Positions 1-9,142 are shown, counted from the first letter of the stretch. The stretch is DNA of 64,000 bases from Klebsiella pneumoniae (GCA_943330855.2 CALQJI020000017.1:1-64000); one strand, 5' to 3'. Numbers and translations are program-made. Notes: generated by a model from the sequence alone, not told the origin.

Positions 1-61
1 CCCACGTCCGCAGCCGGTTGCGTCGGGCTTGTGTGCGGCGGACGTGGGCGTCCGCGCTCCA
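1..61. repeat. Palindromic repeat, GGACGTGGGCGTCCGCGCTCC family
   Basis: The first 11 bases are the reverse complement of bases 38-48, and the core GGACGTGGGCGTCCGCGCTCC (about 40-60) recurs near 5275-5297 and 14249-14271, with a shorter relative near 59463-59483. The left boundary may lie outside the window. It lies just downstream of the M3 peptidase gene. Its function is unknown and it looks like a dispersed small palindrome. Confidence 0.6.
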
Positions 62-83
62 GTGGGTGGGGGCGGCGAGCACG

Positions 84-1814
84 TCAGTCGAACTTCGCCA
101 GCTCGCGGCGTATCAACGCCACGAGTGGGCGCACCGTCTCCGCGCTGAAGTCGAAGCGGCAGCCGGCAGCGGCGAAGAGTTCCGGCAGCGGACGTGAGCC
201 GCCGAGGGCGAGCCCGGCCTTGTAGTCGCGCAGTGCTTTCACCGGATCGCGATGGGAGTTGGCCCAGACTTGCAGAGCACCGAGTTGGGCGATGCCATAT
301 TCCACATAGTAAAACGGGTGGAGGAAGATGTGAAGCTGGCGGTGCCAAAAATTCGCTCGCACAGACTCGTGGCCGGTCCAGTCCACATCGCCACCGAAGC
401 GGTCCATCAGCGCGAGCCACGCGGCGGTGCGCTCGGCGCGGCTGTGGCCGGGGTGCGAGTAAATCCAGTGCTGGAAGGCATCCACGGTGGCCATCCACGG
501 GAAGAAGGCAATGATACCTTCGAGGTGCATCTTGCGGGCGCGATTCGCCTCAGCGGGCGCGTAGAATTCTTCGAGATGCTGGTTGCCGAGCAGCTCCATG
601 GCCATTGAGGCCACCTCGCAAAACTCAATCGGCGCGCTGCGATACGGATAAATGTCTTCGTGCTTCGCCGCGAGCGTGTGGAAGGCGTGCCCGGCCTCGT
701 GGAGCATCGTCTCCACGTCGCGCTGCACGCCGACGGAGTTCATGAAGATGAACGGCAGCCGCGCCTCGGCGAGGGTGGACTGATAGCCGCCGGGGGCTTT
801 GCCCTTGCGGTTCGCAAGGTCGAGGAGTTTCAGCTCGCGCATCTGCGCAAAGCCGGCGGCGAGTTCGGCATCCACTTTGTCGAAGACGCACTGCGTGCGC
901 GTGACCATCTCGTCCACATCAACGAAGGGCCGCAGCGGCGCGCGGTTCAGTGGGTCCACGGCGGTGTCCCACGGGCGCAGCGCGTCCACGCCGAGCTGGC
1001 GTTTGCGCTCGGCCTGCAACAGGCGCACGACCGGCATGAACTCCGTGTCCACGGCGGAGTGGAACTTGAGGCAATCTTCGGCCGTGTAATCAAAGCGGCG
1101 GTTCAGGCGAAAGGCGTAGGCGAGGTAGTTCGGAAAGCCTGCGTTGCGGGCGATTTGTTCGCGGACCTTGAGCAACGCCTCGAACTGTTCCTCAATCTTA
1201 TCAGCTTCCTGCAAGCGACGTCCGGCCACCAGCGTCCACGCCTCCTCGCGCAACGCACGGTTCGGCTCTTCGAGATTGCGGCCCATCTGGACGAGGGTTT
1301 TCTCCTCGCCACGAAAGTTCACGGTGAGCGAGCCGGAGAGCTTCTGGTATTGCTGGCCGAGTCTGGCTTCCTCGGTTTGCAACGGGACGTTCTCCTCGCG
1401 AAACAGCTCAACGAGCAAAGCCGTGTCGCGGTCGAAGACTTCGTAACGATGCTGGTCGAGCTGCGCGCGGAAGGGGTGGGCGAGGAAAAGTTTGGCGAGA
1501 TGGAATTGGCGCGGCTTCAGTTCCGGCTCCACTTGCTCGACGAAATGCAGGTATGCAACCTCCGCCTCCGGACTGTCCGTGTGACAGGTCATCGCGATGT
1601 AGCGCTGGCTGCCCTCCTGGTCGAGCGCAGCGAAGAGTTCACCCTGATCCAGAATCCAACGCTCGAAGTCGGCGAGCGACTGGCACTGCGGCGCACGCGC
1701 GTCGAGCTGATCGAAGAGCGGGGCGCATTGGGACCAGTCGCCGAGATCGATCTGCGCGGGCACGAAGGCGCGTGGGGCGTGGGCAGGAAGATTTGTGAAA
1801 GGCAGCAGATTCAT
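84..1814 (-). CDS. M3 family oligoendopeptidase (PepF-like zinc metallopeptidase)
   Basis: This is a soluble zinc peptidase of about 576 residues that should cleave short peptides in the cytoplasm. The thermolysin-type motif HEAGH is at about residues 372-376 and is followed by the FHTLA context usual for family M3. The length fits oligoendopeptidase F and relatives at 560-610 residues. I chose the ATG at 1814 (MNLLPF); an upstream in-frame start at 1850 would add a 12-residue tail that looks spurious. No signal peptide is visible. The gene is divergent from valS with about 180 bases between them. The family call is firm, the exact substrate is not known. Confidence 0.9.
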   Translation of the reverse strand: MNLLPFTNLPAHAPRAFVPAQIDLGDWSQCAPLFDQLDARAPQCQSLADFERWILDQGELFAALDQEGSQRYIAMTCHTDSPEAEVAYLHFVEQVEPELKPRQFHLAKLFLAHPFRAQLDQHRYEVFDRDTALLVELFREENVPLQTEEARLGQQYQKLSGSLTVNFRGEEKTLVQMGRNLEEPNRALREEAWTLVAGRRLQEADKIEEQFEALLKVREQIARNAGFPNYLAYAFRLNRRFDYTAEDCLKFHSAVDTEFMPVVRLLQAERKRQLGVDALRPWDTAVDPLNRAPLRPFVDVDEMVTRTQCVFDKVDAELAAGFAQMRELKLLDLANRKGKAPGGYQSTLAEARLPFIFMNSVGVQRDVETMLHEAGHAFHTLAAKHEDIYPYRSAPIEFCEVASMAMELLGNQHLEEFYAPAEANRARKMHLEGIIAFFPWMATVDAFQHWIYSHPGHSRAERTAAWLALMDRFGGDVDWTGHESVRANFWHRQLHIFLHPFYYVEYGIAQLGALQVWANSHRDPVKALRDYKAGLALGGSRPLPELFAAAGCRFDFSAETVRPLVALIRRELAKFD

Positions 1815-1992
1815 TGGTCGAGAGGATGAGAGATGATGCTGATACAGCAATGGAAAAGTGCCCGATGAGCCCTTTGGCTTGCTCCCATCTGGAGGAGCGG
1901 CTTAGGCTGTAAGCAAGACGCATCACGAATGTTACAGCTCGATTTGCGGTTGATGTGAATCGCACGAGTTACGTGGTCCAAACTCCTTTGAC

Positions 1993-4908
1993 ATGACCGA
2001 AATCCCCAAAGCCTACGAGCCGCAGTCCGTGGAGGACAAATGGTATGACTTCTGGCTGAAGCAAGGCTGCTTCACCGCCGACCCCGCGCGCGTCTCCGAG
2101 CAGCGCCCAGCCTACTCCATAGTCATCCCGCCGCCGAACGTCACGGGCATGCTCCACATGGGGCACGTCCTCAACAACACCATCCAGGACATCCTCAGCC
2201 GCAAGGCGCGCATGGACGGCAAGGAAGTCCTCTGGCTCCCCGGCACCGACCACGCGGGCATCGCCACGCAGGTGCAGGTGGAGAAGTCGTTGAAGCGCGA
2301 CGAGAAGAAAACCAAGCACGACCTCGGCCGCGAGGAGTTCCTCAAGCGCGTCTGGACGTGGAAGGAAAAGCACGGCGGCATCATCATCAATCAGCTCAAA
2401 AAACTCGGCTGCTCCTGCGATTGGACGCGCGAGCGGTTCACGATGGACCCGGAGTATTCGCGCTGCGTGCAGAAGGTGTTCGTGGAGCTTTACAAGAAGG
2501 GCCTGATCTATCGCGGCAAGCGGATGGTGAATTGGTGCCCCGCCTCGCAGACCGCGCTGTCCGACGAGGAAGTGGAGATGAAGCCGCAGAAGGGCTTCAT
2601 GTATCACTTCAAGGTCGAGGTGGTGGAAGCGCCGGGCACATGGCTGACCATCGCCACGACGCGTCCGGAGACCATCCCCGGCGACACCGCCGTGGCCGTG
2701 AACCCGAAGGACCCGCATTACGCGCACCTCATAGGCAAGCACATCGTGCGGCCGCTCCCCGTCGAGTTGCCGCTTGCCCAAAAGCTCATCCCCATCATCG
2801 GCGACGACCATGTGGACTTCGAGTTCGGCACCGGCGTGCTCAAGGTGACGCCCGCGCACGACAAGGCGGACTTCGACATCGGCCAGCGCCACAAGCTGCC
2901 TGTGATCGAAGTCCTCAACGCGGACGGCACGATGAACGACCTTGCTGGCGCGGACTTGCGCGGGTTGGACCGGTTCAAGGCGCGCAAGGTGGCAGAGGAA
3001 AAGCTCACCGAACTCGGTGCGTTGGTGGAAGCGAAGCCTTACGAAAACAACGTCGGATTCAGCCAGCGGGCGGACGTGCCCATCGAGCCGCGCCTGAGCG
3101 AGCAATGGTTCCTCAAGTATCCAAGCGTGGAAGTTTCGAAGGCGTGTGTGGAGCAGCCGGATGAGCGGAGCGCCGGGCCCCGACTCGGCGCGTTGGAGGA
3201 GACGGTCGCTTCAGGCCGGGTCGGAGACCGGCGCTCCGAGAAGATGCGGTTTCATCCCGACCGCTGGGCGAAGGTTTACGACCACTGGCTGTCGAACATC
3301 CAGGACTGGTGCATCAGCCGCCAGCTTTGGTGGGGGCATCGCGTGCCGGTGTGGTATCGGAAGGGCACAGCGCACGCGTCGGAAATCAATCCCGGTGTCG
3401 CCGAAGTAATGGGGCACGAAGAGATTCGTTGCCAAATCGAATCACCCGGTCTGGAGTGGGTTCAAGACCCCGACGTGCTCGACACCTGGTTCAGTTCCTG
3501 GCTCTGGCCCTTCGCCACGATGGGCTGGACCGGCGACAAGGCCAACGACGCCAACGACGCCAACGCGCAAACCCTCCGCGCCTTCTACCCGACCACCGAC
3601 CTCGTCACCGGGCCGGACATCATCTTTTTCTGGGTCGCGCGCATGATTATGGCCGGCTACGAGTTCATGGATGAGCTGCCGTTCAAGAATGTCTATTTCA
3701 CCGGCATCATCCGTGACAAGCAGGGCCGCAAGATGTCGAAGACCCTCGGCAACTCGCCCGACCCGCTCGTGCTCATCAGCCAATACGGCGCGGATGCCCT
3801 CCGCTTCGGCACCATGCGCAGCGCGCCGCTCGGTCAGGATGTGCTCTTTGATGAGAAGGACGTGGAGCTGGGCCGCAACTTCTGCAACAAGCTCTGGAAC
3901 GCCTGTCGCTTCCGCCAAATGGTCGGAAGCGTTGAAAGTGGAAAGGTGAAAGTTGAAAGCCAGGGCGCGGACTCCGCCGCCCTTTCAACCTTCAACCTTC
4001 AACCTTCAACCACCTTCGAGGTGCAGGGCGAGATGGACGCCAAGCTCCTCTCCAGCGACGACCGGTGGATTCTCCTGCGCCTCGACCTCGCCATCCGCGA
4101 AGTCACCGACGCGCTCGCGAGCTACAACTTCGCCACCGCCGTGCAGACGCTCTACCGCTTCTTCTGGAGCGAGTATTGCGACTGGTATGTGGAGGCGAGC
4201 AAGGCCGCGTTCTTTGGCGAGGACACTGCGCTCAAGGCGAACAAGGTTGCGGTCATTGACTTCGTTCTCTCGCACCTGCTGCGGATGTTCCACCCGCTGC
4301 TGCCCTTCATCACGGAGGAGTTGTGGCACGGGATGGGTTACTCGACGGACATGCCGGAGGACCAAGGCGGCAAGACCATCATGTTCGCCCGCTGGCCCAA
4401 GCCGCTCTCCGCCGACGAGAAGGAAGCCTGGGGCCTCGACGACACCGTGGAGACGTTTGCGAACGCGAAGTTCGAACTCGTCACGCAGGGCCGCAACCTC
4501 AAGACGCAGTTCAATATCGGCGCGGGCAAGAAGGGCAAGTTCACCCTCAAGCCCGCTGGCAACCTTGCGCCCGGCGAGGCCGAAGTCCTGCGTCTGCTTC
4601 TCAGCGCCGAGTCGCTCGACCTTGACCCCAATTACACGCCCAAGAAAGGCACGCCCACCGCGCTCACCAAGCTCGGCGAACTTTACTTGCCGCTAGACGG
4701 ACTCATTGACGTGGACGCCGAGCGCGTGCGCCTGACGAAGGATGCGGCGAAGGTCCAAGCCGAGATTGAGAAGGTGGAGCAAAAGCTCGCCAACCCGAGC
4801 TTCGCCCAAAAAGTCCCGCCCGCCGTGCTGGAGGAGCACCGGCAACGCCTGGCTGACTGGCAGGTCAAGCTCGCGCAGACCAAAGCAGCCATCGAGGCAC
4901 TGAGCTAG
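1993..4908 (+). CDS. valS: Valyl-tRNA synthetase with two repeat-derived insertions
   Basis: This class I synthetase charges tRNA-Val. The signatures are HMGH at residues 55-58, the editing-domain stretch TIATTRPETIPGDTA, the ISRQLWWGHR block and KMSKT at about residue 580. A C-terminal coiled-coil arm (roughly residues 905-970) is typical of ValRS. Length 971 is slightly above the usual 880-950. Two segments have no counterpart in the family as I know it: about residues 392-416, encoded by an inverted repeat (3166-3238), and about 646-673, encoded by a heptamer-armed palindrome (3930-4011). Both keep the frame and fall between conserved blocks, so the enzyme is probably active with extra loops. 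The ATG at 1993 is used, shortly after the divergent peptidase promoter region. Confidence 0.97.
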   Translation: MTEIPKAYEPQSVEDKWYDFWLKQGCFTADPARVSEQRPAYSIVIPPPNVTGMLHMGHVLNNTIQDILSRKARMDGKEVLWLPGTDHAGIATQVQVEKSLKRDEKKTKHDLGREEFLKRVWTWKEKHGGIIINQLKKLGCSCDWTRERFTMDPEYSRCVQKVFVELYKKGLIYRGKRMVNWCPASQTALSDEEVEMKPQKGFMYHFKVEVVEAPGTWLTIATTRPETIPGDTAVAVNPKDPHYAHLIGKHIVRPLPVELPLAQKLIPIIGDDHVDFEFGTGVLKVTPAHDKADFDIGQRHKLPVIEVLNADGTMNDLAGADLRGLDRFKARKVAEEKLTELGALVEAKPYENNVGFSQRADVPIEPRLSEQWFLKYPSVEVSKACVEQPDERSAGPRLGALEETVASGRVGDRRSEKMRFHPDRWAKVYDHWLSNIQDWCISRQLWWGHRVPVWYRKGTAHASEINPGVAEVMGHEEIRCQIESPGLEWVQDPDVLDTWFSSWLWPFATMGWTGDKANDANDANAQTLRAFYPTTDLVTGPDIIFFWVARMIMAGYEFMDELPFKNVYFTGIIRDKQGRKMSKTLGNSPDPLVLISQYGADALRFGTMRSAPLGQDVLFDEKDVELGRNFCNKLWNACRFRQMVGSVESGKVKVESQGADSAALSTFNLQPSTTFEVQGEMDAKLLSSDDRWILLRLDLAIREVTDALASYNFATAVQTLYRFFWSEYCDWYVEASKAAFFGEDTALKANKVAVIDFVLSHLLRMFHPLLPFITEELWHGMGYSTDMPEDQGGKTIMFARWPKPLSADEKEAWGLDDTVETFANAKFELVTQGRNLKTQFNIGAGKKGKFTLKPAGNLAPGEAEVLRLLLSAESLDLDPNYTPKKGTPTALTKLGELYLPLDGLIDVDAERVRLTKDAAKVQAEIEKVEQKLANPSFAQKVPPAVLEEHRQRLADWQVKLAQTKAAIEALS
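3166..3238. repeat. Inverted repeat inserted in valS (first)
   Basis: Two 19-base arms (3166-3184 and 3220-3238) are inverted copies with 16 of 19 matches, beginning CGGAGCGCCGG and ending CCGGCGCTCCG. They enclose about 35 bases. The element lies in frame between the conserved LSEQWF block and the RFHPDRW block of ValRS, where homologues have a short linker, so it reads as an insertion that was tolerated. The GGAGCGC end resembles the GCGCTCC ends of other palindromes in the window. Confidence 0.75.
3930..4011. repeat. Heptamer-armed palindrome inserted in valS (second)
   Basis: The left arm is four 7-base units (CGTTGAA, AGTGGAA, AGGTGAA, AGTTGAA; 3930-3957) and the right arm is four TTCAACC units (3984-4011), so the arms can pair. 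It is in frame between LWNACRF and the DRWIL block. The same GTTGAAA-type heptamers occur in the intergenic element at 55569-55646. Confidence 0.85.
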
Positions 4909-4992
4909 CTTGTCGAGGGGAGGAGTTGTATCCATTCCCAGCGAGGGCGGTCCGCCTGACAACCTCAGCATCTACACGGCTCAGGCTGTTTT

Positions 4993-5244
4993 GAGATGGA
5001 AACGACCGTTTGAAGACTTTCAACGACCGTTTCGAGAGTTGAAATGGCCGTTCGATGAGCGAAAATAGCCATCGGAAGGGTGGAAATTCCAGTCGCGATA
5101 GAGGAAATGCCCTTCGCGATAGAGGAAATGCCCTTCGCGATACAGGAAATGACCGTCGTGATAGAGGAACGGCCCGTTGGGATAGAGGAACCGGGTGTCT
5201 GGATACCTAGAATTGCCGTTGCGTCTGTGAAAGTGGGCGTTGGG
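4993..5244. repeat. 21-bp tandem repeat array, 12 units
   Basis: Twelve consecutive 21-base units run from GAGATGGAAACG at 4993 to 5244. Two central units are identical (ATAGAGGAAATGCCCTTCGCG without the last base; 5098-5139) and outer units diverge gradually. Because 21 is a multiple of three, several frames remain open, giving a seven-residue period (for example GHFLYRE on the minus strand). A 51-codon plus-strand frame starts at 5055. I do not call a protein because no frame stands out. The array sits between valS and the haem/LRR gene, which end towards each other. Confidence 0.85.
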
Positions 5245-5273
5245 AGATAGGCCGCCGCTGTAGGAATGGAGCA

Positions 5274-5299
5274 CCGACGTGGGTGTCCGCGCTCCAAAA
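5274..5299. repeat. Copy of the GGACGTGGGCGTCCGCGCTCC repeat
   Basis: The bases CCGACGTGGGTGTCCGCGCTCC followed by AAAAG match the core seen at 40-60 and 14249-14271, with one or two changes. It lies between the 21-bp array and the hairpin terminator of the haem/LRR gene. Confidence 0.6.
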
Positions 5300-5302
5300 G
5301 CA

Positions 5303-5330
5303 ACGGGCCGACCTCGTGAGGTCGGCCCGT
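5303..5330 (-). terminator. Intrinsic terminator-like hairpin after the haem/LRR gene
   Basis: A perfect 13-base stem (ACGGGCCGACCTC at 5303-5315 pairing with 5318-5330) lies 26 bases beyond the stop of the minus-strand gene. On the minus strand it is followed by a short T-rich run (TTGCTTTTGG), as expected for a Rho-independent terminator. Confidence 0.75.
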
Positions 5331-5356
5331 CGGAGCGCCTGAGCAGTCGGCAGTGC

Positions 5357-6457
5357 TTACTTCTTCTTGTCGTCCGCTTTCTTGGCCTTCTTCTTGGCGT
5401 CTTCCTTCTTGTCCTCTTTCTTCTCGTCGGCCTTGGGCGCGTCGGGCTTCTTCTCGTCCTTCTTGGGGGCGTCGGCTGCCTTCTTCGCGTCTTCGGCTTT
5501 CTTGTCCGCCTCCGCTTTGGCAGCGGTCGCAGCAGCGAAAGCTTTCAGGTCCGCGCCATTATCAATGCGGGCAGCGGGAACGGCTTTCTTCAACTCGGCC
5601 ACCCCGGCGTCCGTGACCTTCGACTCGAAGAGATAAACGTTCTGAAGCTTCTTCAGTCCGGCGAGCTGCTTGAGGCCGACGTCCGTGACCTGGGTGCCGA
5701 CGAGGTTGAGGTATTCGAGGTTCGCGAGAGTCTTCAGCCCGGCGAGGCTGGAGTCCTTCACGGTGGCGTTGGCGAGGTTGAGGCGGCGGAGGTTGGTGAG
5801 CTTGCCGAGCTTGGCGAGGTCGGCGTCGGTGAGTTCCACGCCGGCCGCGTTGAGCTCAAGCAAGTTGCTCACGTCCTTGATTTGGTCCCAGACCTTCGCG
5901 TCGAACTTCTTTCCAACGACGCGGAGGTTGATGTAGCGCCAGTTGCTGCCCTGTGCGATTTCGCGGGCGGTGATGCCGGCCTTGGCGAGTTCGGCGACGG
6001 CCTTGGTCTCAGCAGCGGTGGCCTTGGGGGCAGGCGGCAGTTCATCTGCTTTCTTCCCGGCCGCCGCAGCTCCGGTGGCGGTGAGCTTCAAGCCAGACGG
6101 CCACTCCGCGCCGGCGTCGATCCACGCCTTGATGAGGTCGGTGGTGGCTTTGGAGAGCGCCTCGCCCTTGGGCGGCATGATGTCGTCGTGGCCCTTGGCG
6201 AGGGTGATGACCTTGTAAACGCGGCTGTCGGCGGACTTGCCGGGAACGATGCCCGCGAGGCCGCTGTCGCCGCCCTTGAAGGCGGTGTCCTTACTGTCGA
6301 GGCGGAGCTTACCCTTCTGCTTCTCGGGCCCGTGGCATTCGATGCAGTTCTTGGCGAAGACGGGACCGATGTCCTTGGCGAAGTCGGGTTTGGTGGCGGC
6401 GAAGGAAGTCGCGGCGCTTAGAGCGGCGATGGCAAACAGTGGCGTGGTTAGTTTCAT
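5357..6457 (-). CDS. Secreted c-type cytochrome (PSCyt1-like) with leucine-rich repeats
   Basis: The protein (366 residues) has an N-terminal signal peptide (MKLTTPLFAIAALSAATSFA), then a single-haem domain with CIECH at residues 38-42 followed by GPEKQKGKLRLDS, the pattern of the planctomycete/verrucomicrobial cytochrome c domain. From about residue 165 there are leucine-rich repeats (LRRLNLANATVKDSSLAGL, LEYLNLVGTQVTD and similar). The last 60 residues are extremely rich in Lys, Asp and Ala. The combination is common in Planctomycetes and Verrucomicrobia, usually as exported proteins of unknown role. Electron transfer or surface binding is inference. A strong terminator follows. Confidence 0.85.
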   Translation of the reverse strand: MKLTTPLFAIAALSAATSFAATKPDFAKDIGPVFAKNCIECHGPEKQKGKLRLDSKDTAFKGGDSGLAGIVPGKSADSRVYKVITLAKGHDDIMPPKGEALSKATTDLIKAWIDAGAEWPSGLKLTATGAAAAGKKADELPPAPKATAAETKAVAELAKAGITAREIAQGSNWRYINLRVVGKKFDAKVWDQIKDVSNLLELNAAGVELTDADLAKLGKLTNLRRLNLANATVKDSSLAGLKTLANLEYLNLVGTQVTDVGLKQLAGLKKLQNVYLFESKVTDAGVAELKKAVPAARIDNGADLKAFAAATAAKAEADKKAEDAKKAADAPKKDEKKPDAPKADEKKEDKKEDAKKKAKKADDKKK

Positions 6458-6506
6458 GTGAAGTGCGATTTCAGCGGAGGTTCAGACGGAAAGCAAGGCC
6501 GCCGCT

Positions 6507-7718
6507 TCAATAGTCGGCGATGGAGCCGTCCTTGAGCTTCGCGCCGGGCCATTTGTAGGTCTGCGGCTTCTTCGCTTCCTCATCCAAAATTTTCTCCACC
6601 ATGTCCACGCCAAGGCCGACGCCCTTGGGCAAGGCGACGTAGCCGTCCTTGTCCACCTGCCAGTCGATCGTGGCAATGCCCCGGGGATTGAAACCCATGT
6701 TGGTCGGGTAAAACTCGTGGATAAGGAAGAGCGGCGTGGCGGCGGTCGCGTGGATACTGGCGGAGATGCCGAGGTTGCTTGCCGTGCAATGCGGCGCGAG
6801 CGGGACCATGTAGGTTTCCGCCAGCGCGGCAATTTTCCGCATCTGGCTGATGCCGCCGGTGTGGCAGCAATCGGGCTGGAGGATGTCAATGCAGCGCTCC
6901 TGCAAATACGGGATCATGCCCCATATAGTGCGGTCGCGCTCGCCGGTCGCGAGCGGGATGTTGATGGCGGCCTTGAGGCGTTTGAAAACCTCGATATTTC
7001 CCGGCACGGCGGGTTCCTCGATGAAGAGGAGGTCGTAAGGCTTCAGCGCACTGGCGAGCTGTATGAGCGTCGCGGGCGGCACGGCGCAATGCGCATCGAA
7101 CATCACTGCGCCGTCGGGGCCGACCTTCTCACGCGCGTCAGCGATGGCCTTCACCATGCGCTGAATGTCGGCGGGCGTGCCGGAGTGTTCGTAGATGCCG
7201 TGGGGCGGAACTTTTTGCGCTTTGGGGGTGTGATAGACGCGGATGCGGTCGCGCACCGGGCCGCCGAGCAGGCTGTAAACGGGCACGCCCCAAAGTTTCC
7301 CAGCCAAATCCCACAGCGCGATGTCGATGCCCGAGATGACATGGACCATGAACGGCCCGCCGCGAATGTCCCGGTGCGCGCGGTAGAGCTTCTGCCAGAG
7401 GTGCTCGATGCGCGTGGGGTTTTCGTCCACGAAAAGTTCAGACAACGAGGCGAGCAGCGGCAACGCCACGCGCAGGTCGGTGGCCTTGATTTCGCCCCAG
7501 CCGCTGACGCCGTGATTCGTGTCAATGCGCAGATACACGACGGGATTAATCCACCACGCCTTGTAACCGGTGATGCGGATGGAAGAAGTCTTGTCGGCGA
7601 CTGTCATGGCCGGGTTGCGCTCGGCGCTCATGGCGTCCTGCACCATGCCAAGACCAGTGGCGGCCATGGCCCCCAAGGCGACAAAATCCCGGCGAGAGGA
7701 AGGAGACGACTGAGTCAT
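6507..7718 (-). CDS. Enolase-superfamily (mandelate racemase/galactonate dehydratase-like) enzyme, Tat-exported
   Basis: This 403-residue protein starts with a twin-arginine type leader (SSRRDFVALGAMAATGLG), so export by Tat is likely. The metal ligands of the mandelate racemase group can be seen: FDAH, then FIEEP, then ATGERD, and a late LAPHC histidine that usually acts as a base. The arrangement is closest to sugar-acid dehydratases such as galactonate dehydratase. It would remove water from, or epimerise, an acid sugar; the substrate cannot be told from sequence. It ends about 50 bases upstream of the haem/LRR gene, on the same strand, and could be co-transcribed. Confidence 0.85.
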   Translation of the reverse strand: MTQSSPSSRRDFVALGAMAATGLGMVQDAMSAERNPAMTVADKTSSIRITGYKAWWINPVVYLRIDTNHGVSGWGEIKATDLRVALPLLASLSELFVDENPTRIEHLWQKLYRAHRDIRGGPFMVHVISGIDIALWDLAGKLWGVPVYSLLGGPVRDRIRVYHTPKAQKVPPHGIYEHSGTPADIQRMVKAIADAREKVGPDGAVMFDAHCAVPPATLIQLASALKPYDLLFIEEPAVPGNIEVFKRLKAAINIPLATGERDRTIWGMIPYLQERCIDILQPDCCHTGGISQMRKIAALAETYMVPLAPHCTASNLGISASIHATAATPLFLIHEFYPTNMGFNPRGIATIDWQVDKDGYVALPKGVGLGVDMVEKILDEEAKKPQTYKWPGAKLKDGSIADY

Positions 7719-7852
7719 CTTGGGAGTTTTGGACGGCGGGGCAATGAAAGCAAGTGCCTGCTTGCGGTCAGATTTTGGGCCGTCAAGTGCCCGACGGGCC
7801 GAGAGATTTTCAGCAAGTGCTCAACGGGCGGTCCACGCCGGAGGGATTCTTT

Positions 7853-7989
7853 AGCCATAGATGAAGCACCAATAGGGACGAAACGGACGCCTCCTGCGAG
7901 GGATGTCATCGCGACCGCCAGAGGATGTGACGAACGCAGAAGCGCAGTGCCTAGCATTTCACCTACTGTTCCGTGTTCCATCCGTGGCT
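7853..7989. repeat. Degenerate AGCCACGGATGAAACACGG inverted repeat
   Basis: Left end AGCCATAGATGAAGCACC (7853) and right end CCGTGTTCCATCCGTGGCT (to 7989) are inverted copies of the sequence seen more clearly at 25130-25207 and 63535-63683. It fills much of the 456-base gap between the enolase-superfamily gene and the rhomboid gene. I see no gene in this gap. Confidence 0.6.
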
Positions 7990-8174
7990 CAACTGCATGG
8001 TCCCGGCCGAGAGCGGAGCTGAAGTCTCAGTGCTTACCAAGCCTCTCTCCCCGGTCACCTTGCGACGTTTCAAAACCTGACTGGCAGTCGCAATTCGTCA
8101 GCACGCCAACTCGCCGGTTGAAATGCCCGTAAGCCATCGCTAGCTTGCGCCCCGTGCTCGACGACCGGGAATAT

Positions 8175-9017
8175 ATGCGCCAACCCTCCTTCCGCAAGTC
8201 GCTGACGGTGACGCACAAGCTGATGATTTTCCTCGGGGTGGTCTTCGCGCTTCAGTGCATCAATTTGGTGCATCTCCGGACCCGAGCGGAGGACTACCTT
8301 GCACTCACCACAACCGGACTGAAGAACGGGTTTCTCTGGCAGTTCTTCACCTTTCAATTCCTGCACGGCGGGCTGTTCCACTTGCTGATGAATTTGCTCG
8401 GCCTGTGGTTCCTCGGCAGTTGGGTGGAGCGCGTGCTCGGCACGAAACGTTATCTGTTCTTCTTTGCGCTGTGCGGCTTGGGCGGCGGACTCCTGCAAGG
8501 CACGCTGATGCTCCTCTTCCCCGGCCACTACGGCGACCTGCTCTACGGGGCATCCGCCGGCACCAGCGGTATGCTCGCGCTCTTCGCCACGCTCGAGTCG
8601 GAGTCGGAAATTCGCTGGAACTTTGTCATCCCCATCCGCGCGAAACACCTACTGTGGATTGAGGCGGGGATCTCCCTGTTCTTCACGGTGGTGCCGGCCG
8701 ATCGAGGCGTCGCCCACGCCGCGCATCTCGGCGGCATCTTGGCGGGGGTCGCTTTTGCCCGACTCGGCTGGCATCAGGACTTCGTGCCACTGCCATGGGA
8801 GACGTGGTTTGCCCGTAAGCCCCGCGAGGCGAGCAGCGTGGCGGGGTTCGACCTGCGCTCGGTCAGCAAGGAAGAGGAGCCTCCCTCCGCCGACTTCATC
8901 TCCAAGGAAGTGGACCCCATCCTCGACAAGATTTCCGCCCACGGCATCCACAGTCTGACGGACAAAGAGCGGAAGATTTTGGAAAAAGCCCGCGCGGTGA
9001 TGGCGAAGCGGAGGTAG
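8175..9017 (+). CDS. Rhomboid family intramembrane serine protease
   Basis: This polytopic membrane protein of 280 residues has the rhomboid features: an HGGLFHLLMNLLGLW block (the HxxxN-type helix), the nucleophile context YGASAGTSG, and a late histidine in AHAAHLGGILAG that completes the Ser-His dyad. About six hydrophobic segments fit the core. A soluble C-terminal tail of about 70 residues follows the membrane domain and has a conserved-looking LTDKERKILEKA end, as in many verrucomicrobial rhomboids. I chose the ATG at 8175 (MRQPSF); a TTG 30 bases upstream is possible. The substrate is unknown. Confidence 0.9.
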   Translation: MRQPSFRKSLTVTHKLMIFLGVVFALQCINLVHLRTRAEDYLALTTTGLKNGFLWQFFTFQFLHGGLFHLLMNLLGLWFLGSWVERVLGTKRYLFFFALCGLGGGLLQGTLMLLFPGHYGDLLYGASAGTSGMLALFATLESESEIRWNFVIPIRAKHLLWIEAGISLFFTVVPADRGVAHAAHLGGILAGVAFARLGWHQDFVPLPWETWFARKPREASSVAGFDLRSVSKEEEPPSADFISKEVDPILDKISAHGIHSLTDKERKILEKARAVMAKRR

Positions 9018-9142
9018 CTCCACGTCCCGAATTCAAGGTCCAAAGTCGAACGCGACGTTCGCGCCCCGTTCTACCAAATCCTCGTGGACATCCCACTAGC
9101 GGCGCACCATGCTCCAGCTCCAAGCAAACGCCAACAATCCCG

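Noticed and set aside
660-1829. Long plus-strand open frame opposite the M3 peptidase gene
   Set aside because: It is the antisense of a clear metallopeptidase, has no recognisable motifs and shows the biased composition of a shadow frame in GC-rich DNA.
5020-5303. Heptad-repeat proteins encoded in the 21-bp array (for example GHFLYRE repeats)
   Set aside because: Three frames are open only because the period is a multiple of three. No start context, signal or family supports one of them, so it is kept as a repeat and not a gene.
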